A DNA stretch of 25,797 nt from SMWC01 sp963581225 (GTDB lineage Bacteria; Pseudomonadota; Gammaproteobacteria; Steroidobacterales; Rariloculaceae), in the NCBI GenBank assembly GCA_963581225.1, contig CAUZMW010000031.1:1-25797 (forward strand), in the 5' to 3' direction. Position 1 is the first letter of the stretch; each line of letters starts with the position of its first letter. A program made the translations under genes and the position numbers. Below, piece after piece: positions 1-8,004 of the stretch. Under the pieces are notes generated by a model, which saw only the letters and a list, made by a program, of their open reading frames with translations, was not told the origin of the DNA and ran no database searches.

Positions 1-76
1 CTTTTTTGCTCAACACACGCCGCTCATCAGCGTCCGATTCAGCAGTCATCCCGTGGCGCAGGATAAAGAGTTTCAT
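1..76 (-). CDS. SixA-like histidine phosphatase, N-terminal fragment (window edge)
   Basis: Reading leftward from an ATG at 76, the first 25 codons translate as MKLFILRHGMTAESDADERR followed by VLSKK, and then the window ends. The beta-strand plus RHG motif at residues 7-9 is the phosphohistidine loop of the histidine phosphatase superfamily. The short acidic stretch followed by an (L)(S/T)xKG-like end is typical of SixA, which dephosphorylates phosphohistidine on HPt domains. A GGAGA ribosome site lies just before the ATG. The gene lies 53 bp downstream of the M24 gene on the same strand. Only the N-terminus is visible, so other members of the superfamily remain possible. Confidence 0.6.
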   Translation of the reverse strand, partial: MKLFILRHGMTAESDADERRVLSKK

Positions 77-129
77 TTCTCCGGCATTGGTGTAGCTCTT
101 GAAACTCCCGGATTTAAGTAACGAGAGCG

Positions 130-1374
130 CTAGTAGCTCATTCCACAGCCAATAATTCTATCGGTCGGGAATTTGGTGATTATCTCGATATCGGTATCGG
201 TCACGACAACTTCGTCTTCGAGGCGCACGCCGTCGGAGCCGTCTTCATTACCTGCATAGGTCTCCAATGCGAACACCATGCCCGGTTCAATTTCAACTGG
301 ATGTTCGATGCTATAGGCGCGAGAAATAATCGGGAACTCCCACAAGCCAACGCCGATGCCGTGGCCATATTGGAGGCCGAATATTTCATGCTCGTTCAGA
401 GCACCCATCTGCCGGTAATCGGGCCAGCGGGTTACGACATCAGCCGTGGTGCAACCAGGCTTGACCGCATCGATGCCGCCTAACTGAATTTCAAGACATC
501 GCGCGTGCGTATCGATCTGTTTCTGAGACGGCGGGCCAACGGTAAAGCACCGGTATACGCAGGTATGATAGCCGTTATACAAGCAGACGATATCCATGAA
601 AATGATATCGCCAGGCTGAAGCAGACGGTCTGAGCTCAGATGGGGGTGCGGATTGGTCCGATTGCCTGACGTCACCTGTACGTTGTGTATCCACTGCGCG
701 CCCAAACGATGCATTTCAGCCGAGGCGACTGCCTGCAGGTCGTTTTCTTTGGCGCCGGGATGGATCTCCCGCGCGATCGCATGAAACGCCGCATCAACAA
801 TCGCAGCGCCATGTTTCAGGATCATGATCTCATCTTCGTTCTTGATGGATCGTGCGTACTGCATAACGCCCTGACCATCGGCGATTGTGTAACCGTTGGC
901 CTGCATGGCGAGCAATATTTGAGCTTCGATAACGTCGACACCGATTCGAATCTTGCTCTTATCTAGACCGAAGTTGCCCAGCACCATGTCCAGGTCTTTC
1001 AAGAAGCCTGCAGAGCAACCCCATGTCTCAGGCAGAGCGCCGAACATCGTACCGTGCGCGGGGAACGTATAGTCGGCGATCCATGGGCAGTTAAGCTTTT
1101 CGCTCGCCACCTCCGATCCAAAACCAAATATATGGGGTGGCCCATTGCGCGGGATGATCGCGTAGCGGCCCATATTATCGATTTCAGGTGAACAGACAGC
1201 GGTCGAAGTTGAGTAACGTTTATTGCCTGTATCGAAGAGCAACAAACAGTCAATGTCGAACTCATCCATGTAATGCTTGATACGATTGACTCGATATTCA
1301 CGCATGCGATCCATATTCATGCGCTGCTCGTAGTCAACCTGCATCATGCCTTGAGTTCCCTTTCGATGCGCCAC
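130..1374 (-). CDS. M24 family (creatinase / Xaa-Pro peptidase-like) protein
   Basis: A 414-residue protein with the two-domain layout of the M24 pita-bread family: a creatinase-type N-terminal domain (about 25-165) and a catalytic domain (about 180-405). The usual five metal ligands are D, D, H, E, E. Here D261 (FMDIV), H338 (GHGIGVG), E371 (ALET) and E386 (VRLEDE) are in place. The second Asp, expected in the Y-x-S/T-D pattern, is replaced by C272 (YHTCVYR). The family includes Xaa-Pro dipeptidases, creatinase and ectoine hydrolase; creatinase itself works without the metal site, so a hydrolase of a small C-N compound is as likely as a peptidase. The GTG start at 1374 is supported by AGGAGA seven bases upstream. 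No signal peptide is seen, so it should be cytoplasmic. Confidence 0.85.
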   Translation of the reverse strand: MAHRKGTQGMMQVDYEQRMNMDRMREYRVNRIKHYMDEFDIDCLLLFDTGNKRYSTSTAVCSPEIDNMGRYAIIPRNGPPHIFGFGSEVASEKLNCPWIADYTFPAHGTMFGALPETWGCSAGFLKDLDMVLGNFGLDKSKIRIGVDVIEAQILLAMQANGYTIADGQGVMQYARSIKNEDEIMILKHGAAIVDAAFHAIAREIHPGAKENDLQAVASAEMHRLGAQWIHNVQVTSGNRTNPHPHLSSDRLLQPGDIIFMDIVCLYNGYHTCVYRCFTVGPPSQKQIDTHARCLEIQLGGIDAVKPGCTTADVVTRWPDYRQMGALNEHEIFGLQYGHGIGVGLWEFPIISRAYSIEHPVEIEPGMVFALETYAGNEDGSDGVRLEDEVVVTDTDIEIITKFPTDRIIGCGMSY

Positions 1375-1410
1375 TATTTTTCTCCTGAGTTTGAGCGCTA
1401 CACAATTTTT

Positions 1411-1431
1411 ATATCGTTGATTTAGCGATAT
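1411..1431. promoter_or_regulatory. Inverted repeat upstream of the M24 gene
   Basis: ATATCG (1411-1416) and CGATAT (1426-1431) form a perfect 6-bp inverted repeat around a 9-bp spacer, about 40 bp upstream of the GTG start of the M24 gene. The stretch 1375-1535 is AT-rich and has no gene. A regulator site or promoter element is possible. The repeat is short enough to occur by chance. Confidence 0.25.
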
Positions 1432-1535
1432 TGATAGATTTTCGACGATTCTAAACTATAAGCAAAGACGGGGGAAATCGTCCGGATACGACGTTAGATG
1501 GATTGCAGGCGTTATCGCCCAGCTGCGGGTGTCAC

Positions 1536-2639
1536 CTAGCGATGCGACTTGCGGTAATGCGCCTCTAGCAGATCCTCGCCAAAATCACCGCTCACGCTAC
1601 GCCAGACCGTGTGGATGTGATTGCCGTTGCCCTGGAAATTATCGTATTCGAAGACGAAATCCCCGCCTTGCAGGCGATAGTAGTGCGGTGAACGTCGTTC
1701 GAGGCTGCCCATCCATGCGAAGCTCAGATCGGTTATATCGATGCCTTCGAGATAGCCGTTCGCTATTTCCGGCCGATAGGTCGTAATGACTTCATCAACG
1801 ATTCTCTGCACGATAATTCGCTGATCTGCGTCGAGGTCGGCGACGGAAATGCCCTCGGGCCGCACGTTTTCCCGCCATGTATCCCAGTCACTCCGATCTT
1901 TCAGGCGAAACGCGTTCGCATCGAGATTTCCCGTGAACAGGTCTCGAGGCGCTTGCTCGCCGATTTTCGCCTGCTTGATTTGTGCCGTGTTGAACGAGCG
2001 CGCGAGAAGCCGGCCGAGATCTTCCTCGGCACGCAGCGTTCGTAAACCGGCCATGAATCCCGTCGATATTTCAGCGGGTGTCGCGCCGAGAAACGACGGT
2101 GTTACGGCAATGTCGCCGGCGATGAGCGTTACGTTCAGCGATAGATGATGGCCTTGAAAACGCCACGACCACGGAGTAGTCGCAGACGGTGAACCGAAGA
2201 TCGTCAGATAGTAGTTTTCGAAACCGCGTGGCTGACCAACAAACTCGAGATCTTCGAGCACGTTGTCCAGCTCCATGATTTGCGTCACTTTGAGTTGCCC
2301 CTTGATCCCGAGCAACGTGGACAACAGCTCATGCACGAGAATTCTCTGTTCGGTGTTCATGAGCGAGAGCAGCATCCCGTGTTGCGATCTTGGCCAGTAA
2401 CTCCAGTCCTGTCGGTTTTCGTCGTCCATGGTCAGCCGCAAATGGTCGGTGCGAATGTCGAGCATCTCTTCGCGAGATTGGCGCGTAGGATCGTCCAGTG
2501 TGCTCAATAGGGCTTCAGCGGCTACAACCATTTCGTCGGTGACATCGGCCAGAGTTGAGCCGTAGGTATCTCGAATGTTCTGCGCGGACAGCGAGACAAC
2601 GTGGAGAAATAGTCCGAGTAGCGCGACTCGATTGATCAT
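1536..2639 (-). CDS. Exported DUF3500 domain protein
   Basis: A 367-residue protein with an N-terminal signal peptide (MINRVALLGLFLHVVSLSAQ) that predicts Sec export. The body matches the DUF3500 family. Around residues 155-190 it has a W-R-F-Q-G-H-H-L-S-L-N block followed by a P-S-F-x-G-A-x-P-A motif. The C-terminus carries FEYDN, GNHIHTVWR and DFGEDLL motifs ending in a His-containing HYRKSH tail. The biochemical role of DUF3500 is not established. The gene starts 12 bp after the stop of the NHL-propeller gene on the same strand, so the two are very likely co-transcribed and may act together in the periplasm. Confidence 0.85.
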   Translation of the reverse strand: MINRVALLGLFLHVVSLSAQNIRDTYGSTLADVTDEMVVAAEALLSTLDDPTRQSREEMLDIRTDHLRLTMDDENRQDWSYWPRSQHGMLLSLMNTEQRILVHELLSTLLGIKGQLKVTQIMELDNVLEDLEFVGQPRGFENYYLTIFGSPSATTPWSWRFQGHHLSLNVTLIAGDIAVTPSFLGATPAEISTGFMAGLRTLRAEEDLGRLLARSFNTAQIKQAKIGEQAPRDLFTGNLDANAFRLKDRSDWDTWRENVRPEGISVADLDADQRIIVQRIVDEVITTYRPEIANGYLEGIDITDLSFAWMGSLERRSPHYYRLQGGDFVFEYDNFQGNGNHIHTVWRSVSGDFGEDLLEAHYRKSHR

Positions 2640-2651
2640 GATGGTCTCCTG

Positions 2652-3725
2652 CTAGTTTCTCACAAGATTGAACCGTTGCACGCGGCGGCCCGTACCCGAC
2701 TCGGCAACGTAGATGTTCCCGTTGGAATCCACAGAAAGACCGTGCGCTACTGTGAAATTGCCGAGTTGATGACCGGGGCGGCCGAACGACGAGAGGATCT
2801 CGCCGCTCGCGTGGTCGAGTATGTGCACCTGCTCATGGCGGCCATCGAGAACATAGAGATACCGCTGCGCGTCATCAGTTGAGAATGCGAGTCCCCAGAC
2901 GGTGCCGCGCGTGTCCGGCAAGGATGCGTTGCCGGTCTTGACCCAGATGTTTCGGACGAAGTTTCCCATCTTGTCGAACACCTGGACGCGGAGCCCTTCG
3001 CGATCGCAGACGTACACCAGTCCCTCGTTGCTGATGGCGATGCAGTGCAGCGCGTAGGAAAATGCGCCGCCAGTACCGGCGAGGGTTTCTTCCAATGTTG
3101 CTTGACGCCCCCATTGGCGCAAATACTGCCCATGCTCGTCGAACACGGCGATTCGCTTATTGCCGTAACCGTCCGCGATATAGGCATCGCCGTTCTCCGG
3201 GTCGATTGCGACGCCTGCCGGGAAGAAGAGCCGGTCCCGGCCCGCATTCAGGGGTTCGCGGTTAATCGAGTTATCAGCCGCCCGGATCGCCGTACCGTCG
3301 TGGGTATCGAGTACACCGAGGGTACCGATCTGAAACAGCAATTCGCCGGCATGGCTGTATTTTTGCGCGATGCCATCGTTGTTGCCGACGACCCAGATGT
3401 TGTCGTCTGCATCGAAGGCGCAGCCATGGATGCTGTCGGGCACGCGTGTTGAGTCGCCCCATGAGTCGACGAGATTGCCGTCGGTATCGAACAGCATGAT
3501 TGACGCCGCCGGTACAGACGTTTCCGCTTCTTCACCTGTGATGTTCTGCCGGTCGAGTACCGCGATATGATCGTGGGAGTCGACACAGGGGTGGCCGAGC
3601 GTGGCGTTAATCCAGCCAGCGGGAAGTGCCCCCGGCCAATAGGGATCGACCTCGAATTGCGGTATCGTCTGTGCCGCCAAAGGAAGGCTGAACAGACCCA
3701 ATGACGCGAAAATAGTTTTGTACAC
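2652..3725 (-). CDS. Exported NHL-repeat beta-propeller protein
   Basis: The protein contains repeated NHL/SMP30-type blades. Examples are FFPAGVAIDPENGDAYIADG, a CIAISNEGLVYVCDREGLRVQ-type blade, and a final HGLSVDSNGNIYVAESGTGR blade, spread over about residues 45-355. They suggest a six-bladed propeller. A longer open frame reaches 3851. The GTG at 3725 (original residue 43) is the better start: it has AAGGGGA six bases upstream and begins a signal peptide (VYKTIFASLGLFSLPLAAQ). Related proteins include peptidylglycine amidating lyase-like and purely structural propellers, so the function is open. It is the first gene of a pair with the DUF3500 gene and is transcribed away from the broken DUF6152 gene. 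Confidence 0.82.
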   Translation of the reverse strand: MYKTIFASLGLFSLPLAAQTIPQFEVDPYWPGALPAGWINATLGHPCVDSHDHIAVLDRQNITGEEAETSVPAASIMLFDTDGNLVDSWGDSTRVPDSIHGCAFDADDNIWVVGNNDGIAQKYSHAGELLFQIGTLGVLDTHDGTAIRAADNSINREPLNAGRDRLFFPAGVAIDPENGDAYIADGYGNKRIAVFDEHGQYLRQWGRQATLEETLAGTGGAFSYALHCIAISNEGLVYVCDREGLRVQVFDKMGNFVRNIWVKTGNASLPDTRGTVWGLAFSTDDAQRYLYVLDGRHEQVHILDHASGEILSSFGRPGHQLGNFTVAHGLSVDSNGNIYVAESGTGRRVQRFNLVRN

Positions 3726-3881
3726 GCCGCTTCCCCTTATTTTTTTCTCGCTGCCTCGTACTCGCGTGCGAGGTACTAAACATTCGAGAATAATGCCTGT
3801 ATCGGGGTGCGATGAAAAGCGAATCATGGGTTTCATTGTCCATTCGGCCACGTCCTCGTAGTAGACTCAGCAAGACCAGAC

Positions 3882-4097
3882 ATGAGGTTCATGGTAATGA
3901 GATTAAATCGGAGAGTCTTGTTGACGATACTCGCGAGTTCGTTCGTCACGTTGCCTGTATTAGTCTCAGCTCATCATTCGATGGCTGAGTTCGATCGCAG
4001 TACCGTTACCGAGGTGGAAGGAGAAGTCGTGAGCATCTTTTGGCGAAACCCGCACATCCTACTCGACATAGCGACCATGGACGCCACGGGGTATTGA
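3882..4097 (+). pseudogene. DUF6152 family exported protein, truncated by a mobile element
   Basis: The first 70 codons give a signal peptide ending in VSAHHS and then the start of a DUF6152 domain (MAEFDRSTVTEVEGEVVSIF, WRNPHILLDI). The intact relative at 23560-24522 has the same order: AHHSDAIYD, then EVVRYVFRNPHV. The reading frame ends at a TGA at 4095-4097 that lies within the terminal repeat of the 157-bp element at 4091-4247. The element therefore removed the rest of the gene and supplied the stop codon. Beyond it lies transposase DNA, not the missing C-terminus. A second ATG at 3891 is also possible as a start. The product, if made, would be an exported fragment of about 45 residues. 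Confidence 0.75.
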
Positions 4098-4247
4098 CAA
4101 GTTAACTCGTAGGCTTGGGCCGACGCTACCCGATACAGTGCGTTTTGCCCCATATTTCTACGGCAGCGCCCACTCCAATATTATTTTAAGTTGTGCGTCG
4201 CACGAAATGCCCACTTTTCGGCACGAAGTTAGTTAACTTGTCAGTAC
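4091..4247. mobile_element. 157-bp MITE-like element with IS6-type terminal repeats
   Basis: The left end GTATTGACAAGTTAACT (4091-4107) and the reverse complement of the right end (4231-4247) agree at 16 of 17 positions; the inner 13 bp are perfect. The interior has no reading frame but contains GTGCGTCGCAC at about 4194. The outer 14 bp of the right end, TAACTTGTCAGTAC, recur exactly at 18954-18967, beside the start of a broken IS6-type transposase. This suggests a non-autonomous derivative moved by that transposase. No target duplication is visible: the left flank is DUF6152 coding sequence and the right flank is IS3 remnant, so a deletion probably accompanied or followed insertion. Confidence 0.6.
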
Positions 4248-4410
4248 CGTCGATCGAATTCGTGAGGCAGGCGCCGACCTGAGATCGATGTATCGACAAT
4301 TTGCAGTAGACAATCTCGCGAGTAATCGTCACCACGTTGAGGACTCTGAACTGTCGTCCGCTGGCCAGTTGAGATTCGAGGTCGAGTTGCTTGTAAGGCC
4401 TGGTATCCGA
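4248..4410 (-). pseudogene. IS3-family transposase (orfB) internal remnant
   Basis: On the minus strand the DNA translates as QLASGRQFRVLNVV and, after a one-base frame change, DDYSRDCLLQIVDTSISG followed by GRRLPHEFDR. This is the segment around the first catalytic Asp of IS3-family orfB (consensus-like VVDDYSR). The block 4250-4289 is nearly identical to 7533-7572 (one mismatch in the first 39 bases), which lies inside the second IS3 remnant and encodes the same residues. The fragment ends abruptly at 4248, where the 157-bp element begins. Similarity fades beyond about 4410; 4411-4590 may contain more decayed transposase but nothing recognisable. Confidence 0.7.
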
Positions 4411-4590
4411 ATTAACTGGCTGAATGAGGAAACGAAAAAGCGCGATTCTAGCGTTCCTCGCTTTCCAGTGAATGGCTCAATATCGTCGCTCAATCAGATC
4501 TATGTCAAACTAGAGAATACCCAAGGCCGCGTTTCATAGAACTGACTCAATGACGGTTCACGCACTTACAAAAATAATTCCCATATAGTT

Positions 4591-7074
4591 CTAATCGAAG
4601 TATTTACTAACTGTTAGGCCATAAGTGCGGGGTTGGTTCGGATATCCAGAGTAGCTTCCGGCCTGTGCCGGTGACGGAAATGCGCTCAGAAGGTACTCAT
4701 CGTTGGTGATATTTCGACCCCACAGCGTGAGTTCAAGGCCGCTGTCCCAGGCCAATCCTACGCTCGCATTGATCGTATTAACCTCCCGCCAAGCAGTGCC
4801 TTCCGGAACATTCTCGACGACCGGTACCCGGTTCTCGTAGCTATACTCAGCACGGGCGAAGCCGTCAGCATTCCCCACTGAGAAATTGTAGCGACCTACC
4901 GCGGTAAGACTTAACTCGTGGATACCTGGAGGTTTTGTACCACTGAGGTCCGTAACCCCGTTAACGCCTTGTGCGCCCGGGAATGAGTCATATAGCGGGT
5001 CGAGGGACGTTACGGCTAGTAAGCCCTGGAACGCGGCCGTCGGCTGCCAACGGAGATCAACCTCTACACCTGAAACTGACTGTTTGCCAGCGTTCGATAA
5101 GCTGAAGCCAGTACCGTTAAAGATATTCGACTGGAAACCTTCGATTGACTGGTCGAAGACTGCAACATTGAGTGCAACCGTCTCCCAGCGTGCTTTCAAT
5201 CCAAGCTCATAGACGGTTGATTCTTCTGGCGACGCGAAGCGCGTCGCGTAGTAAAGATTCGGGACGTTTAGGCTAGCAGCCTCAATTGCCTGTTTGTCTT
5301 TTGCGAACGGGCGGGAATCACGCGACAGATTCCATGACGTTGCTTTAAAGCCAGTTCCCGCGCTTACATACATATTTATGGCATCAGAAATGTCGAAGGC
5401 AAACCTCAACGTGCCAGTCGTATTGCTGTCATCAGATCTGCCAGATTCCACCGAATTGGGAAAGTCGACATTCGGCGGCAAGAACTGCAGCGGTACAAGG
5501 GCTAGCAGCTGGTTACAAGCAGGCCCGGTCGCCGCTGAGCATGGCACAGTACTGAGGTACTGCGCCGTAGGCTGATGGCCCAAGGCAGCCAATAGCCCCG
5601 CGTAACCGATTTGCGTCATATCTAGCGATGAGAATATATCTGTAGCGGTCGAGTCAAAAACAACGCTTTTCTCGTCTTTAGTATGGTTTACTCCCAATGT
5701 AAGCGTCGCCCGATCACTTAGAGCAAAATCAGCCTGGCCGAAAATCGACAACGTCTCGTTATCCATGGCAGAGTTCTCGGTTAGTCCTTGCCCCTGGCCG
5801 AGAAATGTACCGCTGGGCATCCCTACTGCAGCCTCCAGCGCGTTTAGAGCGGAGGCACCTGGGTATCCACCCGCAAGGATGTCAGCGTAAGGACGGAACC
5901 CAGTACCGTAAAGAAGCCCTGTATCTTGGTCTATTTTTTCGTCAAACATGTACGCGCCAAGCATCCAGTCCATGCTATCGGTCGATCCCGTTAAACGGAA
6001 CTCTTGTGTCAGCGTGTCTATTTCAGTGTCCGAGCTATTTCCCGCTTTCGAATCCATTAAAGGGGCACTAGTGAAATCGACGTCAACATTATCGAAACGT
6101 GAAAACCCACGAACGGCGGTTATTGACGTCAGTGACACTGCATCACTGATATCGTAGTCAAACTGAATGGACACACCGTTTGTCTGGAACTCGTTGACCG
6201 GCGTGAAATCGTAATATCCCTGATAGGCAAACGGCGCTGCCGGCACAAAGTTCCCACCAATACCCTTCACTGCGGCGCCTGTCGGCCCATTAAACAAGTT
6301 GGCCACGCCGCAACAAGCTTCGTCGAAATTGTTGTAATCAGCAATGACGCGAATTTCTAGTTCATCGGAAGGCACAAACAATAATTGACCGCGAACACCG
6401 TGTCGATTCAACTCACCTAACGCAACACCACTGTGGAGGTCCTCGTAGTACCCATCACGCTGGCTGTAACTCCCTGATAAACTGAAACCGACCGTATCAG
6501 ACAGTGGGCCGTTGACGTCTGCTTTTACTAGAAGCTGGTTATACGCGCCAACGGTTAACGATGTCGAACCGGTAGTTTCCTGCAAGCTAGGTTTTGCGGT
6601 AACTATGCTAATTACACCAGCAGACGCATTTTTACCGAAAAGCGTACTTTGCGGTCCGCGCAATACCTCAATGCGATCCAGATTTGGCAGATCAAACAAC
6701 GCTGACGCCGTTCGTGAACGGTACACGCCGTCGACAAATATGCCTACCGATGGTTCTATGCCTGCGTTATTAGCACCATTGCCAAAACCACGGATCAAAA
6801 AATTAGTATTCCCTGATGACTGTAATTGCGTAACCCGCAAAGACGGCACAAGAAACTGTAAATCTTTGATATCGCGTACCTGCGACTGCTCCAGTTCTTC
6901 GCTTGTAACCACCGACACCGCAAGAGGTGTTTCTAGTAATGTAGACTCAGTCTTACCAGCGGTGACAATAATTTGTTCCATTAGCGGAGTGGTTTCATCT
7001 TGAGCGAATGTTGAAATTGCGAAAAACGCGGTAATGATAGTGAATACGCCGCGGTTAAGAGTGGAATTATTCAT
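4591..7074 (-). CDS. TonB-dependent outer-membrane receptor
   Basis: An 827-residue protein with a signal peptide (about 1-24, ending STFAQ). It has a TonB-box-like segment (MEQIIVTAGK), a plug domain of about 120 residues (VSVVTSEELEQ, IRGFGNGANNAGIEPSVGIF, VDGVYRSR, IEVLRGPQSTLFGKNASAGV) and a long beta-barrel. The barrel ends NQPRTYGLTVSKYFD, a usual outer-membrane C-terminus. It should import a scarce ligand such as a siderophore, a glycan or another large nutrient, driven by TonB-ExbB-ExbD. The substrate cannot be read from the sequence; the plug wording resembles the iron-complex/OmpR-type receptors common in marine Proteobacteria. It is a single gene between two IS3 remnants, with no transporter partners beside it. 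Confidence 0.92.
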   Translation of the reverse strand: MNNSTLNRGVFTIITAFFAISTFAQDETTPLMEQIIVTAGKTESTLLETPLAVSVVTSEELEQSQVRDIKDLQFLVPSLRVTQLQSSGNTNFLIRGFGNGANNAGIEPSVGIFVDGVYRSRTASALFDLPNLDRIEVLRGPQSTLFGKNASAGVISIVTAKPSLQETTGSTSLTVGAYNQLLVKADVNGPLSDTVGFSLSGSYSQRDGYYEDLHSGVALGELNRHGVRGQLLFVPSDELEIRVIADYNNFDEACCGVANLFNGPTGAAVKGIGGNFVPAAPFAYQGYYDFTPVNEFQTNGVSIQFDYDISDAVSLTSITAVRGFSRFDNVDVDFTSAPLMDSKAGNSSDTEIDTLTQEFRLTGSTDSMDWMLGAYMFDEKIDQDTGLLYGTGFRPYADILAGGYPGASALNALEAAVGMPSGTFLGQGQGLTENSAMDNETLSIFGQADFALSDRATLTLGVNHTKDEKSVVFDSTATDIFSSLDMTQIGYAGLLAALGHQPTAQYLSTVPCSAATGPACNQLLALVPLQFLPPNVDFPNSVESGRSDDSNTTGTLRFAFDISDAINMYVSAGTGFKATSWNLSRDSRPFAKDKQAIEAASLNVPNLYYATRFASPEESTVYELGLKARWETVALNVAVFDQSIEGFQSNIFNGTGFSLSNAGKQSVSGVEVDLRWQPTAAFQGLLAVTSLDPLYDSFPGAQGVNGVTDLSGTKPPGIHELSLTAVGRYNFSVGNADGFARAEYSYENRVPVVENVPEGTAWREVNTINASVGLAWDSGLELTLWGRNITNDEYLLSAFPSPAQAGSYSGYPNQPRTYGLTVSKYFD

Positions 7075-7100
7075 GATACCTAGTCCTGCGATTATGGAGA

Positions 7101-7134
7101 GATTAGATTGTCGCAGAGGTTTCCTCTTCTAATC
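7101..7134. promoter_or_regulatory. Stem-loop in the leader of the TonB receptor gene
   Basis: GATTAGA (7101-7107) pairs with TCTAATC (7128-7134). Inside, AGAGG (7115-7119) pairs with CCTCT (7123-7127) around a TTT loop, leaving a 7-base bulge on one side. The structure lies 27 bp upstream of the receptor start codon and would fall in its mRNA leader. It could affect translation or mark an operator. There is no direct evidence for either. Confidence 0.35.
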
Positions 7135-7198
7135 AAGAAAGGATTGGGCACATCGTGACGATTGATCCTGTGACCGTACCCCTTAACCCGAGCCACGT

Positions 7199-7224
7199 CT
7201 GATATGGGAGATTGAGCATATCAG
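7199..7224. repeat. Inverted repeat across the stop codon of the IS3 remnant
   Basis: CTGATATG (7199-7206) and CATATCAG (7217-7224) are perfect 8-bp inverted repeats with a 10-bp spacer. They overlap the TGA stop (7221-7223) of the transposase remnant. They could be a hairpin that ends transcription leaving the IS, or part of the IS end. There is no U-rich tail typical of an intrinsic terminator. Confidence 0.4.
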
Positions 7225-7640
7225 GCTACTTCTCGTGCGAACATGACAGGCGGTAGTTTGCCGAGGGATCGATGCAGCCTGACATGGTTGTAGTGTGATC
7301 TCCACTGCTTGATGATTGATCGGGCATCATCAAGACTGGCGAACCAATGTAGGTCTAGATAGTACTCTCTGAACTTGCCGTTAAAGCTCTCGACGAACGC
7401 GTTCTGAGTTGGTTTGCCGGGCTGAATGCAATGCAGCTTCATGCCTGTGCGCTTCGCCCAGAAGAACATGTCCTTGGACGTGAACTCAGGGCCGTTGTCG
7501 CAAACGATCGTGTTGGGTAGTTGTCGTGTCAGTCGATCGAATTCGTGAGTCAGGCGCCGACCTGAGATCGAATTAGCGGACTCGCAATCTCGAGTTAGCG
7601 ATCTTGCGCCGTTCAGGCTCTCCTTTATTAATGCCAGTCC
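7221..7640 (-). pseudogene. IS3-family transposase (orfB), C-terminal remnant
   Basis: The frame from 7469 downward, read back to about 7640, gives ARSLTRDCESANSISG, then RRLTHEFDRLTRQLPN, then VCDNGPEFTSKDMFFWAKRT. It continues IQPGKPTQNAFVESFNGKFR, ending SLGKLPPVMFAREVA. DNGPEF carries the second catalytic Asp and NAFVESFNGK the catalytic Glu of the IS3 DDE integrase core. The first Asp region is degraded: compared with the left copy about three residues are missing after RDC, and the VVDD motif is gone. No orfA and no full N-terminal half is present, so the element cannot move by itself. It lies behind the TonB receptor in the same orientation as the other IS3 remnant. Confidence 0.85.
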
Positions 7641-8004
7641 GAGAAATCGGCTCGATCTCGGGTATGACGCGGGCGTAGGACGTTGAAATTACGCGGTAAT
7701 CTTCAAGATCACCGGAGACAGTCTCCGGAGACGAGACTGGATGGCGGTGGGGGCAGTCTGCTGCGAACTCGTCTCCGATTTCCCGCTATCAGGGAAAAAT
7801 ACAGGGATTTTCTCGCTCTTCGGACCTATTTCAGGACGATTTTGGGTACTTCGTCTCCTTAACCAACGGGTTAGTCCCTCACTCCTAATAGCCGAAAGAG
7901 AGATAACAGGGAATTATCAGGGAAACTTGAGTTTCAGCCCGTCGAACCGCTAGAAGATGAGTAGAAATTTTCCTAAATAGTGATTCGCCACACACAGGTA
8001 GTAG
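7641..8004. other. Gene-free stretch with short repeats
   Basis: No convincing gene lies here. A 70-codon open frame at 7741-7953 has no recognisable domain. CCGGAGAC (7712-7719) and GTCTCCGG (7721-7728) form a tight palindrome. The motif TATCAGGGAAA occurs at about 7787 and again at about 7915, with further CAGGGA copies between, giving a loosely repetitive non-coding look. The stretch separates the IS3 remnant from the end of the prp operon. Confidence 0.4.

Noticed and set aside
3726..3851. Longer N-terminus for the NHL-propeller protein
   Set aside because: It would place 42 polar residues before the signal peptide; the GTG at 3725 has a good ribosome site.
4091..4247. The 157-bp element as a phage attachment site
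   Set aside because: No integrase or tRNA is nearby and the terminal repeats match an IS end instead.
4288..4539. 83-codon plus-strand frame after the 157-bp element
   Set aside because: The minus strand of the same DNA encodes a clear IS3 transposase remnant.
7711..7730. CCGGAGAC/GTCTCCGG as a transcription terminator
   Set aside because: The loop is one base and no U-tract follows; a palindrome only.
7741..7953. 70-codon plus-strand frame
   Set aside because: No domain, repetitive DNA beneath it and no ribosome site; treated as non-coding.
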